From Geothrix sp. (lineage in GTDB: Bacteria > Acidobacteriota > Holophagae > Holophagales > Holophagaceae), in NCBI RefSeq assembly GCF_020622065.1, contig NZ_JAHRYQ010000001.1, forward strand, positions 868,001-932,000: a stretch of DNA of 64,000 nucleotides. Reading direction: 5' to 3'. Positions 35,061 to 45,521 of the stretch are shown in pieces; position 1 is the first letter of the stretch; each line of letters opens with the position of its first letter. Position numbers and translations under genes: made by a program. Under the pieces are notes generated by a model that had not been told where the DNA came from, searched no databases, and saw only the letters and a program-made list of their open reading frames with translations.

Positions 35061-35372
35061 ATGATGTACGCCCTTCTGCAGTCGCCCGCCCCGGCCGGCC
35101 CTCCGGGCTGGACCCAGTTCGTGTTCATCGGCGGCATGGCCCTGATGTTCTACTTCCTTCTCATCCGCCCCCAGAGCAAGGCCCGGAAGGAGATGGAGGC
35201 CCGCCTGTCCAAGCTGAAGGCCGGCGACGAGGTCGTGCTGACCTCCGGCCTCTACGCCACCATCGACCGGGTCGAGGACAAGCACATCTGGGTGAAGCTC
35301 GGCGGCTCCGTGGTCAAGGCCCGGCGCGCGGCCGTGGCCTCCCTGGCCAGCGAACCGGAAACCAAGAACTGA
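35061..35372 (+). CDS. yajC: Preprotein translocase accessory subunit YajC
   Basis: This is a 103-residue protein with one membrane helix (TQFVFIGGMALMFYFLLIRPQ) followed by the hallmark SKARKEMEARLSKLKAGDEVVLTSGLYATI. It associates with SecDF at the inner membrane. Its start codon immediately follows the tgt stop, so it is translationally coupled. Confidence 0.95.
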   Translation: MMYALLQSPAPAGPPGWTQFVFIGGMALMFYFLLIRPQSKARKEMEARLSKLKAGDEVVLTSGLYATIDRVEDKHIWVKLGGSVVKARRAAVASLASEPETKN

Positions 35373-35429
35373 CCTTCCTGACCTCCCGGGCCGGATCCGA
35401 TCCGGCCCGCCTTCTGTGAGGAGTGCCCC

Positions 35430-38276
<2,847 letters not shown>

Positions 38277-38282
38277 TGTTCT

Positions 38283-38352
38283 CCGGGGGTCCCGCGCTGG
38301 CGCGCACACCCCCGGACCCCCGCGAAGAAGCCCGGCAAAGCCGGGCTTCTTC
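38283..38352 (+). terminator. Double-hairpin terminator after secDF
   Basis: CCGGGGGT (38283-38290) pairs with ACCCCCGG (38308-38315), and a second stem AAGAAGCCCGGC-AAA-GCCGGGCTTCTT follows within 38326-38352. It is the same design as the structure after the EF-G-like gene at 28354. The second hairpin is also part of the left arm of the long inverted repeat described next. Confidence 0.75.
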
Positions 38353-38419
38353 CTGGACACTGAAGGATCTTTGCCTTAGATCTGAGCCACAACCCCTATG
38401 ATTACAATATCCAGGCTAC

Positions 38420-38448
38420 AAAAAGGGGCCTCTGGTCAGAGGCCCCTT
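38420..38448 (-). terminator. Intrinsic terminator inside the island (minus-strand direction)
   Basis: AAGGGGCCTCT (38423-38433), loop GGTC and AGAGGCCCCTT (38438-38448) form a perfect 11 bp stem. Five A residues on the left (38420-38424) give a U tract for - strand transcription. No - strand gene is recognised upstream of it inside the island, so it may end a small RNA or be left over from a lost gene. Confidence 0.6.
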
Positions 38449-38490
38449 AACCTGTCTAACAATCAGTCCAGCTGGTAGGTCTCAGGGAGC

Positions 38491-38706
38491 GTGAGTACCC
38501 AGAGCCTCATCTCGAAATACGAGCGGGGACAAGTCGTCCCGCCTGGGGATGTTCTCATCAGTTGCATGAAGCTCCTGGAGACAAACGGAGCAACGAAGGC
38601 TCCGAGTCCTTCCCTCACCGAAATCATTGATCGACATCTGGAGGCCCAATCAGCCGCACAGCTTCGGACAATCCTGAAGGAGCTGATTCTTCGATTCACT
38701 CGTTAA
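38491..38706 (+). pseudogene. Truncated XRE-type helix-turn-helix regulator remnant
   Basis: The 71-codon frame from GTG 38491 begins inside an HTH domain: STQSLISKYERGQVVPPGDV matches the recognition helix and following turn of XRE/HTH_3 repressors, where some 20-25 residues should precede it. Just upstream a different frame reads QSVQLVGL, resembling the missing second helix, so a frameshift or deletion is likely. The rest (LTEIIDRHLEAQSAAQLRTI) is helical and unrecognised. Codon use has lower third-position GC than neighbouring genes, consistent with acquired DNA. It could still yield a short protein, as GGGAG precedes the GTG. Confidence 0.5.
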
Positions 38707-38950
38707 ATCTCAATAATTCTTGTGTGCCCAGCCCTACTGAGTGGGCTGGTCTACAAAAGGTCAACCCGTCCGACACCTCAGAGCTACTTTTGGACTCCGG
38801 GAGTGCTAGATGTAATTCGGTCCGGCCGGCCCCGAGGTCGCACGCTTGCGTTGATCCTTCCCCAGGGGCCTCTTGTTTCCCACGATTTGGAAGCCGTGGA
38901 CGAACAAAAGGCGTTGAATCAGTGTTTATAGGGCAAACCGCCAACACCCA

Positions 38951-38979
38951 GGAACCGGTCACATCCTGTGACCGGTTCC
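38951..38979. other. Strong hairpin inside the island
   Basis: GGAACCGGTCAC (38951-38962), loop ATCCT and GTGACCGGTTCC (38968-38979) make a perfect 12 bp stem without a T run. A weaker stem CCAGCCC/GGGCTGG lies near 38730-38752. Both are in a stretch with no gene and could belong to a structured RNA or a protein-binding palindrome. Confidence 0.5.
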
Positions 38980-39020
38980 CGACTCTTGTGTGCGGGAAAC
39001 CAAAATCCTTCAGTGTCCAG

Positions 39021-39049
39021 GAAGAAGCCCGGCAAAGCCGGGCTTCTTC
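39021..39049. terminator. Terminator-like hairpin at the right arm, 3' of the peptidase gene
   Basis: GAAGAAGCCCGGC-AAA-GCCGGGCTTCTTC forms a 13 bp stem 24 bases beyond the stop of the - strand hydrolase. It probably terminates that gene and is the inverted copy of the hairpin after secDF. Confidence 0.65.
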
Positions 39050-39072
39050 TTTCCCCCGATAGGCGATGCGGC

Positions 39073-40086
39073 CTACTTCAGGTGCTTTTCCAGGAAGGCA
39101 TAGATCTCCCTGCGGGAATCCTTGGCCACGGTGGTGTCGATGCGGTTGAAGCTGTGGCCTCCAGGGGCGTCCTGGTAGATCTTGTAGTCGAAGCGCTTGC
39201 CGGCGGCCTTGAGGGCATTGATGAGCTGCTCGACCTCCACCACATTCACATCCCGGTCGTTGGTGTTCGTGTGGACCAGCAGGGGTGTTCGGAGCTTCTG
39301 GACGCTCCACACGGGACTGCGGCGCCGGTATTCCTCCACGGCATCCTTGGGCTCCTTGCCGATGTGGTACTTGGCGGAGAACTCGGCCACATAGTCCTGT
39401 CCGAGGTAGCCCAGGCGCGTGATGAGGTCGGACACGGGCACGCCGGCATAGGAGGCGGCGAACTTCTCGGGGTGATCGAAGACTGCCATGAGGGCGATGA
39501 GGCCGCCGTGGCTCCAACCCACGATGGCGCAGCGCTTCGGGTCCACGGGCAGGTGTTCCACGGCCCAGTCGCGCCCGGCCACCACATCGTCGATTTCCAG
39601 GCCACCGTAATCGATGGCCTCGTAGAAACCCTTGCCGTAGCCCGTGGAACCGCGGTAGTCCGGCGCGATCACGATGTAGCCGCGCTCCACCATCTCCCGG
39701 ACGATGTGGGCGTGGTAGGTTCCGAAATCACCGTGGACGCCGCCATGGGGCAGGACGATGAGGGGCAGCTTCCGACCCGCCTCGGCCTTGCGGGGGATGA
39801 ACACATACTGCTGGATCTTCAGGGGGTGCCGTTCGTTCTTGATGCCGTAGGTCTCCTCCCCCTTGGGGTTCGGCGGGCCCGTGTAGGTGACCTTGTCCAC
39901 CACGGCCACATCGGACAGGCGCAGGAACCAGAGCTGGTCGTCCGCGGCCTTCCGCACGGCGTCCAGCTCCCAGTGGAGGCCGTTCACCCGGCTTTCCACC
40001 CGCTTGAGGCGCCCTTCCTCGGGGGCCTGGGCCGCCAGGGGCGGAAGGGCGAGGGTGCAGAGCAGGAACGGAATCGGAAGGCGCAT
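39073..40086 (-). CDS. Secreted alpha/beta-hydrolase, prolyl-oligopeptidase (S9)-like
   Basis: This 337-residue protein starts from ATG 40086, with GAGGTGG upstream and a signal peptide (MRLPIPFLLCTLALPPLAAQ). The S9 catalytic triad is visible: Ser in GWSHGGLIAL, Asp in TNTNDRDVNV and His in PGGHSFNRID. An oxyanion-type LPHGGVHGDF precedes it. Members are dipeptidyl or acylaminoacyl peptidases, but this protein lacks the large beta-propeller of full POPs (usually 600-700 residues), so it is a catalytic-domain-only form and might be an esterase. It is alone on the strand. Confidence 0.82.
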   Translation of the reverse strand: MRLPIPFLLCTLALPPLAAQAPEEGRLKRVESRVNGLHWELDAVRKAADDQLWFLRLSDVAVVDKVTYTGPPNPKGEETYGIKNERHPLKIQQYVFIPRKAEAGRKLPLIVLPHGGVHGDFGTYHAHIVREMVERGYIVIAPDYRGSTGYGKGFYEAIDYGGLEIDDVVAGRDWAVEHLPVDPKRCAIVGWSHGGLIALMAVFDHPEKFAASYAGVPVSDLITRLGYLGQDYVAEFSAKYHIGKEPKDAVEEYRRRSPVWSVQKLRTPLLVHTNTNDRDVNVVEVEQLINALKAAGKRFDYKIYQDAPGGHSFNRIDTTVAKDSRREIYAFLEKHLK

Positions 40087-40144
40087 GGCCACCTCAGGGA
40101 AGGATTGCCCCGAGGGTACTGCAACGGCCATCGTCTTGCGAGGG

Positions 40145-41035
40145 TCAGCCCTCCCAGCTCACCCAGCCGGCCCGGCCCGGGATCTCGCGGCGGGTGACGG
40201 CCTTGGCGGGCGGGTTCGCGGCCTTCAGCTCGGGCAGCCAGTCGGCGTGGGTGCGGGCCTGGACGCCGCGCTCCCGCAATCCGCCCAGGAACGCATCGAA
40301 GGTCTCGAAGAGGGCCCCGCCTTCCACCTCGGTGTGCAGGGCGTAGACATTCAGGGCGTCCTCCCGCACCAAGTCCCAGACTTCGCGGTTCACCTGGTCC
40401 GGCGTGCGTCCATCCAGGCCCAGGAGCTCGTCCAGGGTGGGCAGGGTGGTGGGGATCTGGAGGGTCTGGAGGGTCCGGCCCTTCACGATGGGATAGAACG
40501 GCGCGGCGCCGCGGCAGTCGCCGGCGTAGGCCAGGCCATAGGCCTCCTGCAGCTCCAGCGTGGTGTCGTTGCAGCGCCAGGCGGGGCTCACGGCACCCAG
40601 GGGTTTTTCGCCGAAGACGGTGCCGTAGGCTTCGTGGGCATTCGAGTACCAGTCGGCCAGCCAGCGGCGCGACTTCCGGTCCAGCAGGTCGTGGTACTGC
40701 ACATGGTCCCAGGCGTGGATGCCGACCTCATGGCCGGCGGCCTTCGCGGCCCGCATCTCGGCGGCGGCCCGTTTCCAGATGATGGGCGCGGGAATGAGCA
40801 CGCCGTACATCATGGTCTTGAAGCCGTAGAGCTTCGTGGCGTTGGTGCGGCGCATCTTGGCCAGGAACCCCTTGCGGAAGATCCGCCGGATGGCCTTGCC
40901 GCTGTTGTCCGGCCCGAAGCTGAAATAGAAGCTGGCGCGCATCTGGTGCTTGTCCAGCAGGCGCAGCAGGGTGGGAATGCCCGTGATCGAGCCTTCCAGG
41001 GTGTCGACATCCACGCGGAGGGAAATGGCTTTCAT
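40145..41035 (-). CDS. arnD: ArnD-like polysaccharide deacetylase (undecaprenyl-P-Ara4FN deformylase family)
   Basis: This is a 296-residue NodB-type deacetylase starting from ATG 41035. Motifs: LRVDVDTLEGSITGIPTLLR (catalytic and metal Asp), GHEVGIHAWDHVQYHD (metal His) and VYALHTEVEGG. These match ArnD, which removes the formyl group from undecaprenyl-phosphate-4-formamido-arabinose before transfer to lipid A. No other arn gene is in the window, so it might act on a different polyprenyl-sugar. It diverges from the aor operon. Confidence 0.85.
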   Translation of the reverse strand: MKAISLRVDVDTLEGSITGIPTLLRLLDKHQMRASFYFSFGPDNSGKAIRRIFRKGFLAKMRRTNATKLYGFKTMMYGVLIPAPIIWKRAAAEMRAAKAAGHEVGIHAWDHVQYHDLLDRKSRRWLADWYSNAHEAYGTVFGEKPLGAVSPAWRCNDTTLELQEAYGLAYAGDCRGAAPFYPIVKGRTLQTLQIPTTLPTLDELLGLDGRTPDQVNREVWDLVREDALNVYALHTEVEGGALFETFDAFLGGLRERGVQARTHADWLPELKAANPPAKAVTRREIPGRAGWVSWEG

Positions 41036-41061
41036 GCGGGTTCCTTGAACAGCTCGTGAAG

Positions 41062-41124
41062 GTTCCATTCCACCCGCGAATGGAACTCGCCACAAGGCGA
41101 CGGAGCCCCGGAGGCTACCTCCGG
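41062..41124 (+). ncRNA. Candidate structured leader RNA upstream of the aor operon
   Basis: Three hairpins are stacked in 63 bases of the 271 bp region between arnD and aorA. GTTCCATTC/GAATGGAAC (41062-41086) comes first, then TCGCC-ACAA-GGCGA (41087-41100), then CCGGAGG-CTA-CCTCCGG (41108-41124). Genes for molybdenum or tungsten pterin enzymes are often preceded by the Moco/Tuco riboswitch, so that class is an attractive guess, but I cannot verify its consensus. The transcription start is unknown, and TTGACT at 41192 could be a downstream promoter. The rest of the region to 41306 shows no gene. Confidence 0.3.
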
Positions 41125-41306
41125 CCTGCGTCAGAGGATCAAATATGAGACAGAGACTCCTGTGCTCATGTCGGGCCAAGGGCCGTGCTGATTGACTTTG
41201 AGAGATCCGACGAAAGACCTCAGAAAAAGAAGATCAGGCCCTCGTGATCGGATCTATGATCGTCGCGGTCTCATTCCGTCAGATGCCATCTCCAGGAGGT
41301 TTTGCC

Positions 41307-41783
41307 ATGCAGAAGTCCCTCCATCTCGATCCGAACAAGTGCACGGGCTGTCTCCAGTGCGAAATGGCCTGCGCCTGGGAGAACTACCGGAGCTTCACGG
41401 TCGCCAAGTCCCGCATCAAGGTCTTCAGCTTCCACCACGAAGGCCGCTTCGTGCCCTACACCTGCACCCAGTGTGATGAGGCCTGGTGCATGACGGCCTG
41501 TCCCGTGGACGCCATCCGCCTCGATACCGTCACCGGCGCCAAGATCGTGCTGGAGCCCACCTGCGTGGGCTGCAAGGTGTGCACGATCGCCTGTCCCTTC
41601 GGCACCATCAACTATGTGGCCCAGACCGGCAAGGTCCAGAAGTGCGACCTCTGCGGGGGGGAACCGGCCTGTGCCAGGGCTTGCCCGACGGGCGCCATCA
41701 CCTATGTGGATGCCGACTGGACGGGGCTCGGGAAGATGCGCCAGTGGGCCGGCAAGACCGACACCAACCCGGCGACGGTGTGA
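41307..41783 (+). CDS. aorA: Polyferredoxin subunit of aldehyde oxidoreductase (AorA-like)
   Basis: This 158-residue protein starts from ATG 41307, seven bases after AGGAGG. Sixteen cysteines in four groups (CTGCLQCEMAC, CTQCDEAWCMTACP, CVGCKVCTIACP, CDLCGGEPACARACP) predict four [4Fe-4S] clusters. It has the layout of AorA from the Aromatoleum tungsten AOR complex, where such subunits polymerise into an electron-conducting wire. It should carry electrons between AorB and the FAD subunit or ferredoxin. It is first in the aor operon, 12 bases before aorB. Confidence 0.88.
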   Translation: MQKSLHLDPNKCTGCLQCEMACAWENYRSFTVAKSRIKVFSFHHEGRFVPYTCTQCDEAWCMTACPVDAIRLDTVTGAKIVLEPTCVGCKVCTIACPFGTINYVAQTGKVQKCDLCGGEPACARACPTGAITYVDADWTGLGKMRQWAGKTDTNPATV

Positions 41784-41795
41784 GGAGCGACTGCC

Positions 41796-43646
41796 ATGGC
41801 ATGGACCAAGAATCTCCTTCGCGTGAACCTCGAGGCCGGCACCTGCACCACGGAGCCGCTGAACCTGCAGTGGGCCCAGGACTACCTGGGCCAGCGGGGC
41901 CTCGCCACCAAATATCTCGTATCTGAGATCGATCCGAAGGTCGATCCCTTCTCCCCCAAGAACAAGCTCATCTTCGTGACGGGGCCGCTCACGGGCACCA
42001 TGGCCGCCACGGGCGGGCGCTATTCCGTGGTCACCAAGGGGCCGCTCACGGGGGCCATCGCCTGCTCCAACTCCGGCGGGTACTTCGGTGCCGAGCTGAA
42101 GTTCGCGGGCTGGGACATGGTGATCTTCGAAGGTGCTTCCCCGAAGCCCGTCTACCTCCTCATCACCGACGGCAAGGCCGAACTGGTGGACGCTGCCCAC
42201 CTCTGGGGCAAGACCGTCTGGGAGACCGAAGAGCTCATCAAGGCGCACCACCAGGATCCCCAGATCCGCGTGGCCTCCATCGGCCGGGCGGGCGAGAACC
42301 GTGTGCTCTACGCGGCCATCGTGAACGACCTCCACCGGGCCGCCGGCCGGTCCGGCGTGGGCGCCGTCATGGGCTCGAAGAACCTCAAGGCCGTGGCCGT
42401 GCGCGGCACACGGACCGATGCCTACCACTTGGCCGACCCGGACGCATTCTTCGCCGCGACGGAGGCCGGGAAGAAGGTGCTGGCCGCCAACGGCGTGACG
42501 GGGCAGGGGCTCCCCACCTACGGCACCCAGGTGCTCATGAATGTCATCAACGAGCTGGGGGCGCTGCCCACGCGCAACCACCGCGAGGTGCAGTTCGAGG
42601 GGGCCATGGCCATCGGCGGTGAGGCCATGCATGAGAAACGGGCCACGGATGGCAAGGCGAACCTCGTCACCAACGGCGCCTGCTTCGGCTGCACCATCGC
42701 CTGCGGCCGCATCTCGCGCATGGACCCCGGCCACTTCAGCGTCAAGGACAAGCCCCAGTACCACGGTGCCTCCGGTGGCGTGGAATACGAGGCGGCCTGG
42801 GCCCTGGGCGCCGCCAACGGCGTGAATGATCTGGAGGCCCTCACCTACGCCAACTTCCTCTGCAACGAGGACGGGTTCGATCCGATCACCTTCGGCGCCA
42901 CGGTGGGCGCGGCCATGGAGCTCTACGAGATGGGCGTCCTCACGGAGCAGGAGGTCGGCTTCAAGCTGCCCTTCGGCTCCACCGAGGGCATGGTCAAGCT
43001 CGCGGAGCTGACCGCCAAGGGCGAGGGCTTCGGCAAGGTCATGGGCCTGGGTTCCAAGCGGCTCTGCACGAAGTACGGCCATCCCGAGCTGTCGATGACC
43101 GTCAAGAGCCAGGAGTTCCCAGCTTATGATGGGCGCGCCCTCCAGGGCATGGGCCTGGCCTATGCCACCAACAACCGCGGTGCCTGCCACCTGCGCGGCT
43201 ACATGGTGTCCCCCGAGGTCCTTGGCATCCCCGTGAAGATGGAGCCCCAGGCCACGGAGGGGAAGCCCGCCATGCTGAAGGCCTTCCAGGACCTCACCGC
43301 CGTGGTGGATTCCGCGGGAATCTGCCTCTTCACCACCTTCGCCTGGGGCCTCCAGGACATCCAGCCGCAGATCCAGGCCGCCTGCGAAGGCGATTGGTCC
43401 GAGGAGCGGCTGCTGCTGGTGGGCGAGCGCATCTGGAACCTGGAGCGGGAGTTCAACCTTGCGGCCGGCTTCACCGCCAAGGACGACAACCTCCCGCCGC
43501 GGCTGATGAAGGAGCCCGCCCAGACCGGTCCGCAGAAGGGCGCCGTGTCCAAGCTCGATGTCATGCTGCCGGAATACTACCAATTGCGCGGTTGGACGCC
43601 GGAAGGCGTTCCCACCGCCGAGACGCGGTCGCGTCTCGGCGTATGA
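41796..43646 (+). CDS. aorB: Tungsten-containing aldehyde:ferredoxin oxidoreductase
   Basis: This 616-residue protein matches the usual AOR length (about 600-620). The [4Fe-4S] ligands are C296, C299 and C303 (GACFGCTIACGR), with a fourth Cys at C464 (GACHLRGYM). The N-terminal pterin-binding segments include GPLTGTMAATGGRYSVVTKG and CSNSGGYFGAELKFAGWDMV. It oxidises aldehydes to acids, or reduces acids with low-potential electrons, in the cytoplasm. Tungsten is inferred from the family. Overlap of its stop with the aorC start (ATGA) indicates tight coupling with aorA, C and D. Confidence 0.95.
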   Translation: MAWTKNLLRVNLEAGTCTTEPLNLQWAQDYLGQRGLATKYLVSEIDPKVDPFSPKNKLIFVTGPLTGTMAATGGRYSVVTKGPLTGAIACSNSGGYFGAELKFAGWDMVIFEGASPKPVYLLITDGKAELVDAAHLWGKTVWETEELIKAHHQDPQIRVASIGRAGENRVLYAAIVNDLHRAAGRSGVGAVMGSKNLKAVAVRGTRTDAYHLADPDAFFAATEAGKKVLAANGVTGQGLPTYGTQVLMNVINELGALPTRNHREVQFEGAMAIGGEAMHEKRATDGKANLVTNGACFGCTIACGRISRMDPGHFSVKDKPQYHGASGGVEYEAAWALGAANGVNDLEALTYANFLCNEDGFDPITFGATVGAAMELYEMGVLTEQEVGFKLPFGSTEGMVKLAELTAKGEGFGKVMGLGSKRLCTKYGHPELSMTVKSQEFPAYDGRALQGMGLAYATNNRGACHLRGYMVSPEVLGIPVKMEPQATEGKPAMLKAFQDLTAVVDSAGICLFTTFAWGLQDIQPQIQAACEGDWSEERLLLVGERIWNLEREFNLAAGFTAKDDNLPPRLMKEPAQTGPQKGAVSKLDVMLPEYYQLRGWTPEGVPTAETRSRLGV

Positions 43647-44908
43647 ACGAGCGTGGGTTTCCCATGAAGCACTTGATCATCGGAAGCGGGCCCGCCGGCG
43701 TGGTCGCGGCGGAGACCCTGCGCAAAGCCGACCCCGCCGCGGAGATCACCCTGCTCTGCGGCGAGGGGGAGCCGCCCTACTCCCGCATGGCCATCCCCTA
43801 CCTGTTGAAGGGCGAAATCACCGAAGCGGGGACCCACCTCCGCAAGGACGCCGACCACTACGACCGCCTGCGCATCCAGCTGTTCCAGGCCCGTGCGCAG
43901 GCCATCGACGCCGTCCGCCGCACCGTGGACCTGGGCGGCGGGCGCAGCCTGCCCTTCGACCGCCTGCTCATCGCCACCGGGTCCCGCCCCAGCCTGGAGA
44001 CCATCCCCGGCATGGACCTGCCCGGCGTCCACAGCTGCTGGACCCTCGAAGACGCCCGGACCATCCTGGCCAAGGCCCGGCCCGGCACCCGCATCGTCCA
44101 GATGGGCGCGGGCTTTGTGGGCTGCATCATCATGGAGGGCCTGCTCTCCCGGGGGGTGGATCTCACCATCCTGGTGCGCAGCGGCTACATGGTCCGCCGC
44201 ATGATGAATCCCACGGCCAGCGGCATGATCCGCTCCTGGTGCGAGGCCAAAGGCGTGCGGATCCTCACCCACACCCAGCCCCGAGGCATCCGCAGCGAGG
44301 GCGGGGCCCTCCAGGTGGATCTTGCCGATGGCCGCCAGCTGCCGGCGGATCTCTACCTCAGCGTCGTGGGGGTGGATCCCAACCTCGATTTCCTGACGGG
44401 CAGCGGCCTGGACATGGGCCACGGCATCCGGGTGGATGCCGCGATGCAGAGCAGCATCCCCGGCATCTACGCGGCGGGGGATGTGGCCGAGGCCACGGAT
44501 TGCCTTACCGGCAAGCGCCAGCTCAACGCCATTCAGCCCAATGCGGTGGAGCAGGGGCGCATCGCGGCGCTGAACATGGCCGGGAAGCCCGCCCAGTTCC
44601 GGGGCAGCTTCGTCTTCAATGTGCTCACCACCCTCGGGCTGGTGTCCTCCTCCTTCGGGGAATGGCAGGGGGTGCCGGGCGGTGAGTCGACCGAAGTCCT
44701 GGATGAGGCCCGCTACCGCTACCTGAACCTGCAGTTCGACGGGGACCGGCTGGTCGGTGCGAACTGTGTGGGTTTCGCCGATCATGTGGGCGCCTTCCGG
44801 GGGCTCATCGAGGGGCGGGTGCGGCTGGGCATCTGGAAGCGGCGCCTGATGCGGGACCCCACGCAGATCATGCAGGCCTACCTGGCGGCGGCCCATCGCG
44901 TGGCATGA
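43643..44908 (+). CDS. aorC: FAD-dependent NAD(P)H oxidoreductase subunit (AorC-like)
   Basis: This 421-residue two-dinucleotide-fold flavoprotein starts at ATG 43643 (overlapping the aorB stop) or ATG 43664. It has an N-terminal FAD motif LIIGSGPAGVVAAETLRK, PPYSRMAIPYLLKGEI, an NAD-binding motif QMGAGFVGCIIMEGLLSRG and the second FAD motif GIYAAGDVAEA. The class is the NADH oxidase/nitrite-reductase-like family used as AorC, which couples the complex to NAD+. The ATGA junctions on both sides show it is expressed in step with aorB and the MoaD-like gene. Confidence 0.88.
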   Translation: MNERGFPMKHLIIGSGPAGVVAAETLRKADPAAEITLLCGEGEPPYSRMAIPYLLKGEITEAGTHLRKDADHYDRLRIQLFQARAQAIDAVRRTVDLGGGRSLPFDRLLIATGSRPSLETIPGMDLPGVHSCWTLEDARTILAKARPGTRIVQMGAGFVGCIIMEGLLSRGVDLTILVRSGYMVRRMMNPTASGMIRSWCEAKGVRILTHTQPRGIRSEGGALQVDLADGRQLPADLYLSVVGVDPNLDFLTGSGLDMGHGIRVDAAMQSSIPGIYAAGDVAEATDCLTGKRQLNAIQPNAVEQGRIAALNMAGKPAQFRGSFVFNVLTTLGLVSSSFGEWQGVPGGESTEVLDEARYRYLNLQFDGDRLVGANCVGFADHVGAFRGLIEGRVRLGIWKRRLMRDPTQIMQAYLAAAHRVA

Positions 44909-45159
44909 AGATCACGCTCAAGCTGTTCGCCTCTCTGGCCCGCCACCTTCCCGCCGAGGTGAGATCCCGGCACCGGCTCGACCTCGAGGTCGAGCCGGGC
45001 ACCACGGTGCTGGATCTGATCCGGCGCCAGGGCATTCCGGCCGATCAGTGCGCCATCGTACTGGTGGATGGCGTCTGGGTGGCCACGGTGGAGCGGGCCG
45101 CCCGCGTGCTCAAGGAGGGAGAGGTCCTGGCCATCTGGCCGCCCGTGGCGGGCGGGTAG
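44905..45159 (+). CDS. aorD: MoaD/ThiS-like ubiquitin-fold protein (AorD-like)
   Basis: This 84-residue beta-grasp protein (MKITLKLFASLARHLPAEV, then EVLAIWPPVAGG) ends in the Gly-Gly needed for thiocarboxylation. It is probably a dedicated sulfur carrier for making the dithiolene pterin of AorB, as with aorD in Aromatoleum. It starts within the aorC stop (ATGA overlap). Confidence 0.88.
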   Translation: MKITLKLFASLARHLPAEVRSRHRLDLEVEPGTTVLDLIRRQGIPADQCAIVLVDGVWVATVERAARVLKEGEVLAIWPPVAGG

Positions 45160-45447
45160 ATGGGGATCCGCCTCAGCCTGGACATGAGCATTGACCGCGA
45201 GGCGTTCCGCCGGCTGCTGCCGGGAGCGGTCGGCGCCGCCCCGATGCGGGAGGAGGGCGACACCTTCTGCGGCGCCGAAGGGCGCCGCCGCTGGCGGATC
45301 CAGGTCACTCCCCTGGCGGAGCGGCGACTGGGCAGCCTGGCCCTGCCGCGCCACCGCGTGGAGATCCAGCTGGAGGGCTACCTGGAGGACGAGGCGGAGG
45401 CCTTCCTGGCCCGGTTTCATCGCGGATTCCAGAGGGGCGGAGGCTGA
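45160..45447 (+). CDS. Unknown 95-aa protein, last gene of the aor operon
   Basis: The frame opens with ATG directly after the aorD stop and has strong third-position GC bias, so it is a real gene. Sequence features: MGIRLSLDMSIDREAFRRLL, a polar middle (GRRRWRIQVTPLAERRLGSL) and a C-terminal helix-like DEAEAFLARFHRGFQRGGG. It resembles no family I know. There are no membrane segments and only one Cys. Its place suggests a role in AOR maturation, cofactor insertion or stability; that is inference. Confidence 0.6.
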   Translation: MGIRLSLDMSIDREAFRRLLPGAVGAAPMREEGDTFCGAEGRRRWRIQVTPLAERRLGSLALPRHRVEIQLEGYLEDEAEAFLARFHRGFQRGGG

Positions 45448-45521
45448 ACCCGCGAGCTGGCCCTGCGGGAGGGGCATCTCCGGAGGTGATGTGGGACCTG
45501 CTCGTCCCGTATACTCGCCGG

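Larger units (their letters stand above)
38324..39049. repeat. 45 bp inverted repeat bounding a 636 bp lower-GC island
   Basis: The left arm (38324-38368) and right arm (39005-39049) are inverted copies identical at 42 of 45 positions; the three differences are the AAA loop of the internal hairpin. Each arm contains the stem GAAGCCCGGC-AAA-GCCGGGCTTC and the adjoining CCTGGACACTGAAGGAT. Between them is 636 bp with visibly lower GC than the rest of the window, holding a broken HTH gene, a terminator and a strong hairpin but no intact gene. It looks like inserted or decayed DNA between two terminators. No transposase is visible. Confidence 0.75.

Noticed and set aside
38369-39004. tmRNA, SRP RNA or tRNA in the low-GC island
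   Set aside because: I looked on both strands for CCA ends, T-arm GTTCRA motifs and tmRNA-like termini and saw none.
40145-41035. Polymyxin-resistance (arn) operon
   Set aside because: Only an ArnD-like gene is present; neighbours on both sides are unrelated.
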